This document shows, piece after piece, positions 1-8,135 of a DNA stretch of 16,958 nt (the stretch's first letter is position 1; each line of letters opens with the position of its first letter). The DNA is from Coemansia sp. RSA 1804 (Eukaryota; Kickxellomycota; Kickxellomycetes; Kickxellales; Kickxellaceae). The stretch lies in NCBI GenBank assembly GCA_027578815.1, contig JANBTH010000458.1, positions 1-16,958 on the forward strand, written 5' to 3'. The translations under genes and the position numbers were made by a program. A model generated the notes under the pieces. That model did not search any database, was not told the DNA's origin, and saw only the letters and a list, made by a program, of their open reading frames with translations.

Positions 1-213
1 AAGACAGTGCGCCTTTGTCACAGATTGTTTTTGATTTCGACATCCAGTTGACAAATTGCTCTATTATTGCCAGCCATGCCAGCAGCCATGGTGCATTCTA
101 GCCCTTGGCAACTCCTTCCCGCTTGTTCTCTACATTATCAAAAGCAGCCAGCATTCGTGTTGTGACCATTTTTTTTATTTCTCCCTGTATTTTTCTCTTG
201 CCGACTGCCAAGG

Positions 214-221
214 TATAAAAG
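214..221 (+). promoter_or_regulatory. TATA-like box upstream of the LRR gene
   Basis: The octamer TATAAAAG lies about 180 bp before the first ATG of the LRR reading frame. That distance would place transcription start near 245 and leave a 5' UTR of roughly 150 nt. Similar TATAAAAG words also occur by chance in AT-rich parts of this window, so only position and orientation support this call. Confidence 0.35.
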
Positions 222-400
222 TCGCAATGTTCGGCAACATTTCACTGTCCTGCTTTTTATTCCTCTAGCTATTATATTACTTTACCGTCTTTTGACTATT
301 TACTTTTGTGTTGCACCAGCATACACCAGAAATACAGACATCGGTTGTGTTAGCCCAAAGCGCGTATCTTCTTCCTCCAGGATTGAATACAAAAGCAACA

Positions 401-1678
401 ATGACTATTATTGCCACCATTCCCGGTTCCCCCTCGGACATCTTCAGATCGGCTGCCACTCTGCCCAAGACCCGTTCATCTACCTCCCTAAAATCGGCTA
501 CTACGAGCACGGCCAACGACGGCATCTCAGCAAGTCCCACCCTGTGCAACTTGGAAAGAGCCGAAAGCATTGAGTGCAACTCAGAGAACAGCCGTGAGAT
601 TTCGTTTTTGGATCTTTCCCCTACAGAGCTCAACGTTTCAGAAGCCCTCGGCTCACGCGCATCTGAGACAATTGAATGTGTTCGCATCAACCGCTGCCGG
701 ATGACTGGCGAGGGCTTTGCATCCATTGTGGATTCCCTGTGTCAATTCGACCTGCCTAGTCTTCACACTGTGGATATTTCCCAGAACCACGTTGGTGGCG
801 CACAGGCGGCCTATGCCCTGCAAAAGCTCTTGGTTCATGCGCCAGCTATTCGCTTCTTGTATCTCGGGTGGAATCAGCTGGCTTTATCTGACTTGAAGCA
901 GCTGGCGTCTGTGCCTTCTCATACATTCAAAGTAAGCTACCTCGACCTGCGCTCAAACCCGCTCTCCGCCCAACAGAAGACCAGAAGCAAGAAGGACTCG
1001 CTGGCCAGTACAGCAATCTCAAATAATGCCTCATGTGCAAGGTGGATCGATAGCCTTGTCGAATCGCTCCCAGAGCTCACGCATATGCTTATGGCTCAGG
1101 CTTTTATAGACGACCAAACACTATCGGCATTTATGAGCGCACTCACCCATCCCGAGTCTCGCGTCGAATACATTGGGCTTGAGTGGGTTGGTCTCGGCAG
1201 TAGACTATCAACGCTTAGTACTATTATGAAAGAACTTGCACCCACGCCATCTAAGGTCTCTACCCGGTCGCTACATTTGAATCTAGCCGCAAACAATCTT
1301 GGCGACAGCGGCATTGAGGCTATCTCACAGTCAGGCGCAAGGCTCACCTCCATTACACTCGCTTGTAATTTTGTCACTGAACGCGGCACAGGGCATTTGG
1401 CAAAGTGGCTACCGGAATCAGGTTTGACATCTTTGGATCTTTCAGACAACTATTTTGGCGACCAAGGGATTGTATCCCTGTTGGATCTCGACACAGTGCG
1501 CAAAAGCCCAGATACGTTTGCAACAGAGTTGAAATTGCTCGGTCTCAACAGCTGCTGCCTGAGTGACATATCTCTGCGCATGCTTAGCGAGGCTTTGGAG
1601 TACAAGTGGGCGCCACTCGAGACTCTGCGTATTCTTCGCAACAGCAGAATTTCACCAGGAGCAAAGATTACAGCATAA
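401..1678 (+). CDS. Leucine-rich repeat (RNase-inhibitor-like) protein
   Basis: Single-exon gene for a 425-residue protein. The frame is open from about 296, but the codon at 308 is GTG; the first ATG is at 401 with A at -3 (AACAATG), so I start there. Residues 1-65 are Ser/Thr-rich and probably disordered. From about residue 90 to the end run irregular LRRs of the RNI/RanGAP type, with the LxxLDLSxNxxGDxG pattern. The clearest units begin near residues 121 (VDISQNHVGG), 150 (LYLGWNQL), 178 (YLDLRSNPLS), 290 (LNLAANNLGDSGI), 315, 342 (LDLSDNYFGDQGI) and 376. A less regular, Lys/Ser-rich stretch at about 188-215 interrupts the array. There is no signal peptide, membrane segment, F-box or catalytic domain, so it is probably an intracellular protein-binding scaffold. 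I do not recognise a specific orthologue. It is convergent with the HSF locus. Confidence 0.85.
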   Translation: MTIIATIPGSPSDIFRSAATLPKTRSSTSLKSATTSTANDGISASPTLCNLERAESIECNSENSREISFLDLSPTELNVSEALGSRASETIECVRINRCRMTGEGFASIVDSLCQFDLPSLHTVDISQNHVGGAQAAYALQKLLVHAPAIRFLYLGWNQLALSDLKQLASVPSHTFKVSYLDLRSNPLSAQQKTRSKKDSLASTAISNNASCARWIDSLVESLPELTHMLMAQAFIDDQTLSAFMSALTHPESRVEYIGLEWVGLGSRLSTLSTIMKELAPTPSKVSTRSLHLNLAANNLGDSGIEAISQSGARLTSITLACNFVTERGTGHLAKWLPESGLTSLDLSDNYFGDQGIVSLLDLDTVRKSPDTFATELKLLGLNSCCLSDISLRMLSEALEYKWAPLETLRILRNSRISPGAKITA

Positions 1679-2004
1679 TTATTTGTGCATGTCTACTCTA
1701 GCTTTTTTTTCCGTTTGTACAATTTTCTGATTATGCATTCTGTGCATTCCATATTAACACCAACATATTAATCCACTTCGCAATTACGTTTGTGCTTGTG
1801 GTAACAGTCGTTATGCAAAATATAAAGCCAAAGAAAATGGCAAGATTTCAAAAATATTAGTACTACTGCCTTGTTAACAAAAAAAAGAAAGGGGCGATAA
1901 AAAACAAACTATGACACAAAATAAAAAAAACCTTGCAACATTCATACGTGGAAATGAGCAAAACAGCATGAGGAAAAGAAAATTAAACATAATAGACCCT
2001 GCTT
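1679..2004. other. Convergent intergenic spacer, AT-rich
   Basis: This 326-bp spacer lies between the stop codons of the LRR gene (plus) and the serine-rich exon (minus). It is AT-rich with A-runs near 1879-1930. AATAAA-like words on the plus strand (for example AAAATAAAAA near 1919) could serve LRR mRNA 3'-end formation. I see no reading frame or RNA gene in it. Confidence 0.5.
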
Positions 2005-3194
2005 TTATGTCCTGTGGTTGGCAAATATTTCCGCTGGAGTGCTAGCATTTCTAAAGTGATGTGCATTTATAGATGTTGTCTGACCTGACTCCTTCATAAT
2101 CCAGCCCATTGAAGAGTCCATGTCGTTTGGTCCATGTGATTGCACATGGGCCGAGGATAGACTACTTGCTGCAGGGGCAGGGATCTGGAAGCCTGTGTCA
2201 GTAAGCGTTGCAGAGACAAGACCCATGCTGATGTTGCTAGCAGATGTCAGTCCAGCTACTTCCGGTTGAACACGACCAATTGACAGCGAATCTACGCTTA
2301 CGGGTTGTATAGTAGGGATAGATACTGTGGTGAGGCTGGACAAGGATGGCGGTGGATAGTTCAAGGAAATAATGCCTCCTACGCTGTCTATTGTAGCTGT
2401 GCACGGCAGGGTCGAGTCTGCGGGATATTGGATAGAAGTCATTGGGGCAAATGGTGAACTGTCGCTTGTGGTAAATCCGCTACCATATCCCAATGGCGAA
2501 GAGGCAATATTGCTGCTATTGGTGCCACCACTACCGCCACCACTACCCACAGCGCATGTACTTGTATGATGTGATGGGGCATGGATCTGATTCATGCCAT
2601 TAGATTGCGTGTGTGGGATTCCACTAAAAGCATACGGTCCAGATGTGGAAGAATTAGCTGCTCCATTTCCATGGGGCGGCTCCATCATTTTCCCATTTGT
2701 AAGACTTTGCAATGGCCTGCTGTTCAAATATCTATTTTGCTGTTGCTCAAGCACCCCTTGATGCGCAAGCAAGTGGGAAAGGCTATCCGGTGTCGTGATT
2801 ATCGGCCCAGACATCATGCTCGTGTTTGGACAGACAGCTGCAGAAAAGCTGTCCACCATAAATGGCCGGCATATTGGCACCGCTGGGGTCAGGGGTGGGT
2901 CGGTGATGACGCGGGATACAGGAACAAACTGCGGGCTGGAAAACATGTGCGACGCATGCTCATTTGGGCCGGTTCTGGCATAGATTGGCGAATGCGGACT
3001 GAATGAAGTGCTACTTGGGTCAGGAGTGGACAAAACATCGACAGACATGTTTTCATTTTGATGCCGCTGCCATTGGTGGTGGTGCTGTTGTTGTTGCTGT
3101 GCAGAGTTAAAAACAATGTTTGATTTTTGATTACGTGGATCATTACTCATCTCATCAATTGTTTTTTGTAGACTGCCGCGCACAAAATGGAAAA
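2005..3194 (-). CDS. Low-complexity Ser/Pro/Gln-rich exon, probably C-terminal part of the HSF-type factor
   Basis: Open frame ending at 2005. It is rich in Ser, Thr, Pro, Gln, Asn and His, with a Q5-H3 run near the start (about 3076-3107) and a Gly/Ser run (GSGGGSGG). This composition is typical of transcription-factor activation tails. No folded domain is visible. Two models exist. (a) It is the last exon of the gene whose DNA-binding domain lies at 4967-5912. A perfect TACTAAC branch-like motif (about 3239-3245) precedes a pyrimidine-biased tract and TAG at 3195-3197, so the exon would start at 3194. The required phase (one base from the previous exon) is exactly what the donor at 4966 supplies, giving a 664-residue protein. 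(b) It is a separate gene starting at ATG 3150 (381 residues). I favour (a), but intermediate small exons cannot be excluded. The frame also reaches an ATG at 3270, but the residues before 3194 look like intron translation. Confidence 0.65.
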
Positions 3195-4966
3195 CTACAT
3201 GCAAACAAAAGTTCAAGTGGGGGCACAGGAAGCATGTGTTAGTAGAAGCTGAATAAAGATGCACGAACATGGTGGTTATTTTACACTTGTGCAGTAATCT
3301 AGCACAATATGTGTCGCGGATTGTCCAATTTCAAGCAGTGGTAAAAAGAAAGACTCGCTGTATGCGTGTGTATATATGCGGAAAGAGGAGGCCAACATAG
3401 GAAAATGCATATATTAGCGTGAAAACACATGGGCGTGAAGGGACAGGCATCTTTAAACATAGCTTTTCAGTCAAGGCTACAACCTTTGTAAATAGAAATA
3501 ATCAACAACCCTGAAACTTTAGCTTCAATTGCTGAATTCCGGACAAACTTTACAAACAGATAAACAGCCTGAATCCGTTTCAAGGAATAAGAGTGACACT
3601 GATTAGATTCTAAATGTTGAAACACCTCTGGCTTTTTTCACATTCTTTTCCTAATAAAAAAAAGAATGCACAAGCCAGTGTCGAAATCTAATGTGCGGGG
3701 AGCGCAACGCAGAGATTGCCAGAGCATTCTTTGAACACAAATAGAAAAATGGAGAGGGTCTAATAATGAGTCCTGCAGGATATGTATTAAGCTGTGCCAA
3801 TCCCAAGGACCAATATAGAGGATAGTGCTAAAGAGGCAAGGAAGAGAAAAACATACACCCTCTTCTTGGAAACAAAAGGTGTCCAGAAAGATAAACTCTC
3901 AGCCAGCCTCATGGTGAATCTGCTGGCACTTTAATCCACATATCCATGTGTTGTGCATTATCCTTGAAGTAGCCGGGAGAAGAACAAGATGCCGAAGATG
4001 ATAATAATAAAACAAGGATCAACACAATTAATGTGTATCTAAACACGTTTGGAGTTTTGCTGACACTCCAAGATTCCACATCATTCAAGACAACGGAAAT
4101 TTAAAAGAGGAAAACTGCCAATGTGTTCGCAGGATCTGCCGCTGGTGTATATTTGAAAGAGCATTTTGTCGCCAACATATCAGGGAGGCTTTTGTAGAAA
4201 TGGCAAGAAACCGGGGGAGATAAAGCACTCATACGTGCAGGAATTATAACCCAATGCAGAAACAAAAATACAAAGCAGGGATACTAGCGATGGATAAACA
4301 GAGAGAGAGAGGAGGGGTGTAAGAATGAGCTACCCAGCCTCGCGTGCTGTTTTGGCGAAGATAGCAGATTTGCCCCTTGCCGTTATTAGCCGATCATTTT
4401 TGCGCACCAGAGAACAGCAGCGGCATACATCTGGATACTCGATTATTTATAAAAGAGCAAGCAGCAAACTGCAGCTTTCGGCTTGTCGCAGCAGGTGTCC
4501 GGAAATTGCTTGCGCCGGCCAAAGAATGGCAATAAGAAAGTCTCAACATATAAAAGTGTCAGTTTTGAAGAGAATTTGGCGTTCCCATGGTTCAATTCCA
4601 ATAAAAGAGGTGGAATAAATGCAGACTTGACACGAATAATTGAATAGCGAACAAGGAAAGGATGATTTTTAAAAAAGGAACAAGTATGACAATAATCCAG
4701 AATTCCTTCAATATCCATTTCAGCAATAAGTTGGATGGATTTCACTTGCGGCGATCACAAAAGAGCAATAAACAGTTTACAAGCTAGCGGTGGTGCATTA
4801 TTTTTTTGGCCTGCACACCGCTAAGCTAATTCCACTAGTCCCGGGTAAGCATTTGACAGCAATTGTTATGAGAAAAAAAAAAGGAAAAAGGGCCAAAAGT
4901 AAGAACACGGCGATTAAACATGGCAGCATAATGTGGGGTGGGGGGATATGTTAGCATGGTACTTAC
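3195..4966 (-). other. Putative long intron of the HSF-type gene (or intergenic region)
   Basis: On the minus strand the DNA-binding-domain exon ends at a consensus GTAAGT donor (4961-4966), and the next convincing acceptor in a compatible phase is the TAG ending at 3195 with its TACTAAC branch motif. The 1772 bp between are AT-rich, with many stops in all frames. Short reading frames at 4325-4618 (plus) and 4443-4745 (minus) overlap each other and show no recognisable domain. An imperfect inverted repeat sits at 3602-3692. This length is unusual beside the 141-bp first intron, so one or more small internal exons, or a gene boundary, may be hidden here. Confidence 0.4.
3602..3692. repeat. Imperfect inverted repeat (long hairpin)
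   Basis: Three blocks in the left arm pair in order with three in the right arm. ATTAGATT (3602-3609) pairs with AATCTAAT (3685-3692). CTGGCTT (about 3628-3634) pairs with AAGCCAG (about 3672-3678). CATTCTTTT (3641-3649) pairs with AAAAGAATG (3660-3668). The terminal loop is 10 nt and the internal loops are unequal. It could be an eroded miniature inverted-repeat element or an RNA hairpin in the intron. Confidence 0.45.
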
Positions 4967-5912
4967 CATCGGCATGGGCACTGGGTAGATGGTTCACAAG
5001 GTTTTGAAGTATGTTTAGCAAGTTCTTGGCCTCGGGTGTGCTGAAAGCGACGAGGTCCTCTTGAGGTATTTCACTTGTCGGAACCGAATTTGACTGGGGT
5101 ATTCCGGATGCTGGCTCCAAAGTGGATGTCAGTGGTGTTGGTTGTGGAGCGATACACGGAGCAGCAATTTGATGCGCTTCCAGGGAACTTGAAATGGTCA
5201 TCGGAACCCCTGATGCAGTGGATTCATGAAGCCCTGCTGTGGTTAATGAGACAAACGGCAGTGGGTCTGGGGCTGGTGGAAAGTCCGGGGTTTTGTTGTG
5301 GATATCGCTTTTTGGCCTCTTATGTATCTTGCTGTGAATATGCGAAACCAGCTTGCCATTTCTTTCAAGCAGCTCCAAGCCGTATTGCTTTTTACTCGAC
5401 TGGCGACGCACAATAGCCGACACCAAGTCTGGTCTATCCCGTCGAAACATACTGTGCATAAACACGGTAAAGCCATTGAGGTCTTTGGACTTTCTGCCAT
5501 CGGTGGTTCTTGTGAATCCATAGAGATGAAGCTGGCGACTAAATGATTTAAACTGCTTGGTTGTGGAAAACTCTGGCAGCACTTCAGTGGCTACCTTGAT
5601 AGGGTCTTCAATAACTATTGCAGTTCCTTCCTTGTTCCAGTGGATAGACGTGTACTTGCCAGAACAAAGGATACTACATGAGATAACACACACAGACACA
5701 CACACACACACCTGAATATACTTTAATAACACATACAGTTGGTTGAAATATATATACCCTGATGTACGAGACAGCGCTACAATTAAACAAAAGTAGCACA
5801 AATGACATTCGTACCTGTGCAACTTGTCTGTGAATCTTTTTTGAGGTTTGGTTAAGCTTGAACTGCTGTCTCTCCTTTTGGAGACATGCCTGCTGCTGCT
5901 AGCTTTTGGCAT
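4967..5912 (-). CDS. HSF-type DNA-binding transcription factor, N-terminal exons
   Basis: Encodes a winged helix-turn-helix of the heat-shock-factor family, which binds inverted GAA-type repeats or related sites in the nucleus. Exon 1 is 5815-5912 (ATG at 5912, A at -3) and exon 2 is 4967-5673. After removing the 141-bp intron, the junction reads KLHSILCSGKYTSIHW, which matches the HSF helix-1/strand region. Domain at about residues 27-120: FTDKLHSIL (27-35), IHW (43-45), EVLPEF (63-68), recognition helix FKSFSRQLHLYGF (74-86), FRRDRPDL (109-116). A basic, Ser-rich N-terminus precedes it. Residues 180-245 are Pro/Ser/Thr-rich. A short Leu-rich stretch (about 248-262, LLNILQNLVNHL) could be the start of an oligomerisation helix; I see no long HR-A/B coiled coil. 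The exon ends at a GTAAGT donor (4961-4966) in phase 1. The protein therefore continues, most likely into 2005-3194. It could be a stress HSF or an Mga1/Sfl1/Skn7-like regulator; I cannot say which. Confidence 0.88.
5674..5814 (-). other. Spliceosomal intron within the HSF DNA-binding domain
   Basis: Minus-strand donor GTACGA at 5814 and acceptor CATGTAG ending at 5674. Length is 141 bp, phase 2 (AG|T, Ser). Removing it restores the canonical spacing between the KL of helix 1 and the I-x-W motif of HSF domains, which is why I chose these sites. The intron has no in-frame stop, so it is invisible in a plain ORF search. Its 3' part carries the GT microsatellite. Confidence 0.8.
5686..5711. repeat. 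(CA)n/(GT)n microsatellite in the HSF intron
   Basis: The plus strand carries alternating AC with one interruption (AG near 5695). On the sense strand it forms a GT-rich tract just before the acceptor of the HSF intron, in place of a normal polypyrimidine tract. Confidence 0.85.
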
Positions 5913-7503
5913 TCTCGTTCTGTAGTGTTTTGACGACGTTTGTATGTGCCCAATGAAAGGGTGCTAGAAGATATAGGCTTTTAGACTATTCGGTGTGAGA
6001 AACGACAGCCGCCCACTGTACGCAAAACAGTATTTACTTGCGTATATTGCTATTGAAATAGTCAGAAAACTAGGTGGTAGAGATGAATATAAAAGTTGCA
6101 GATGGTCTGAGATTGCTACAATGGCTTGTACAATTGATTCAAGGCAATATCGCCCATGAAAAAACAAGTATACACGAGATGGGCAAGCAGCCCAATGGTT
6201 CACAATATTATAATCTGGAAAAGTAATTGTAGAAGCGCGAGACATGAGCGTTCGGCTCCTGGCAGTAAGGAATGCGTTTAAATGTAGAGGAAATAGGAAG
6301 GCACCAAAGAAAATAAAATAGGAGCAGCAAGAATGCCCGACAGAGACGAATAGGCTTCTTGATATAGCACTTTTTTTCAGAATCCGCCAACTGGCATTCT
6401 CTTCTTTTTCCTTTTTGAGTACCTGAGTGTGTTGCCTTTAAGCGATGGAATGAACAAGCCAAATATCCAAAGCGCTAACAAACAAATAATCTGGCCAACG
6501 AATTGCGGGTTTTCCACCACCAAATATAACCTGCATGGCTAGGCAAAAAAAAGGAGGAACAACTGGATGCAGACGAAAGGCAGACCCGCTGAAGCAATAA
6601 AACTCAGCTCCTCATTGCAACAAACACAGGGCTGCGGGGCAAGCAACAAATAAGGCAATGTGAGAGAAGGAATGGCTGTTGGGTGCCTCAGTAAAAAAAA
6701 GACAAAATGGACAGAGACACGAAGATGGCGAATCAACACAGCATCAAACCTTATGAGGAGGGAACATACACATGCATGTTCTGCTGCTGCATAAGCCCAA
6801 GAAATAGGTGATGTTCATGGGGGAGTGTATCAACACACCCGGTAAGCAACACCCCCCCCTTTTCCTTCAACCTGTCGCCTTTTTAATGGATTTTCTGGGT
6901 GTCGTATTAAACGCCTTTTCACCTTTATTTTTGTTCTGGTAGACAAAAGGCGGGCCCCCAAACAGGCTGCGAAGAAGACTGCAAAGGCAGATCCCTGAGC
7001 CAATACAGGGTCCAACAGGCTTGTGTCTGTTTGAGCACAAACGCACACATCCTTCTTTAAAGCTTGCACATCTGCACACCACGAAAAAGTACCAGCCTGC
7101 TTCTTCAGTATGATGGTGCTACGACGGGATGCAACATCCATCCATCTCTCTGCTTCTTACTAAGCATATGTGTACGTTTTTATCCTACTTTCTATACTTA
7201 TTTCACAGCAGGAATGTGTTCTTTTTTGAGTATTTTTGTAAAGGTATTTCTTTTTTGTATATTCCCAAATTGCAACCGGATATGGCCATGTATGCTCAGA
7301 CTACTCAGGTGGTGCAAAAGCTTTGTCCAGGAGCGCTACAAATGGGCAAGCCCTTGCATTATTACATGGCATTGCTGGCATTTCCTGCTTATTTTGAGAA
7401 ATAAGGACAATGACTCAAGCCAAACACGGAGCGGCTTGACAAAGGTGGACTCTGCTGAAAGAGAAAGAATATGATATCTTGTCGGGGTTTTGTCTTATTC
7501 TCC

Positions 7504-7518
7504 TGTTGTTGTTGTTGC
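7504..7518 (+). repeat. (TTG)n tract 1
   Basis: Short trinucleotide run of GTT/TTG units following a pyrimidine tract. It is the first of three similar tracts within about 630 bp. Confidence 0.7.
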
Positions 7519-7840
7519 AATTTGCTTGCCAGCGAGTATTAAAAACAAAAAAGACAATAAAAACGCCTATATCAGCGTACAACACGGTTTTGCTTAGAGG
7601 CAAAAGATTATATGTCGTTGGGCGGTGGGTTGTGCTAAATTGGATTAGGTGCCAACTCTTAGGCTGAAAGGCCGATATTAGCTTGGCATTGAGCTTTTTT
7701 GTTTTGTATATGTCAGGTTCGGAGTAAGAGGCAAGAAAAGGGACCGGCTCATAGTTTCGTATATTGTTTATATGATAGCCACACAAATAGTCAATTTATG
7801 CACTACTATTGTGTCTATGGTGGTTGCCTTTGCTTTTGCC

Positions 7841-7867
7841 TTTGTTGTTGTTGTTGCTGATGTTGTT
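7841..7867 (+). repeat. (TTG)n tract 2
   Basis: TTG units, interrupted by one CTGA, then further TTG units, in a T-rich region that leads to an acceptor-like TTTTGCAG at 7895-7902. Confidence 0.7.
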
Positions 7868-8118
7868 TTTTCTTTTAATATGTTTCTATATTTATTTTGC
7901 AGGCTGTTCTGAGCATTGTGGACAAGTGAAATGCCTTACCTCTTTCCCAAAATCCCTAGACGTATTCCCCACCATTGTGGCTACTCGGTATGACACACGC
8001 TCATGCTCATTTAAAAGTGGACAGCTATTAACACAATGGACAAGTATGCAATCTAGTTCCGCCAAGTTGACAAACGTATATCCCAAAATAAAGCCTCTTT
8101 TCTGGTCAACAACTGCCT

Positions 8119-8135
8119 TTTTGTTGTTGTTGTTT
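8119..8135 (+). repeat. (TTG)n tract 3
   Basis: Third short TTG run, again preceded by pyrimidines (CCTTTTTG). Confidence 0.7.

Noticed and set aside
227..268. Short upstream reading frame (13 codons) before the LRR gene
   Set aside because: It starts only about 6 bp after the TATA-like box, so it would probably lie upstream of the transcription start and not be in the mRNA.
308..400. Extended N-terminus of the LRR frame from 308
   Set aside because: The codon at 308 is GTG. The first ATG is at 401 in good context, and nuclear fungal genes normally use ATG.
4049..4071. TTGGAGT/ACTCCAA hairpin
   Set aside because: A 7-bp stem with a 9-nt loop and no neighbouring structure. It is probably chance.
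4589..4599. GGTTCAATTCC, resembling a tRNA B box
   Set aside because: The flanking bases do not form a T-stem and no A box or acceptor stem is found at the right distance.
4325..4745. Overlapping short reading frames on both strands
   Set aside because: They overlap in opposite directions, have no domain or low-complexity signature, and lie in DNA that looks like the HSF intron.
6830..7141. 103-codon minus-strand frame
   Set aside because: It overlaps a second minus-strand frame in another register and a plus-strand frame, has no domain, and ends in a poly-Gly/Cys stretch from C-runs.
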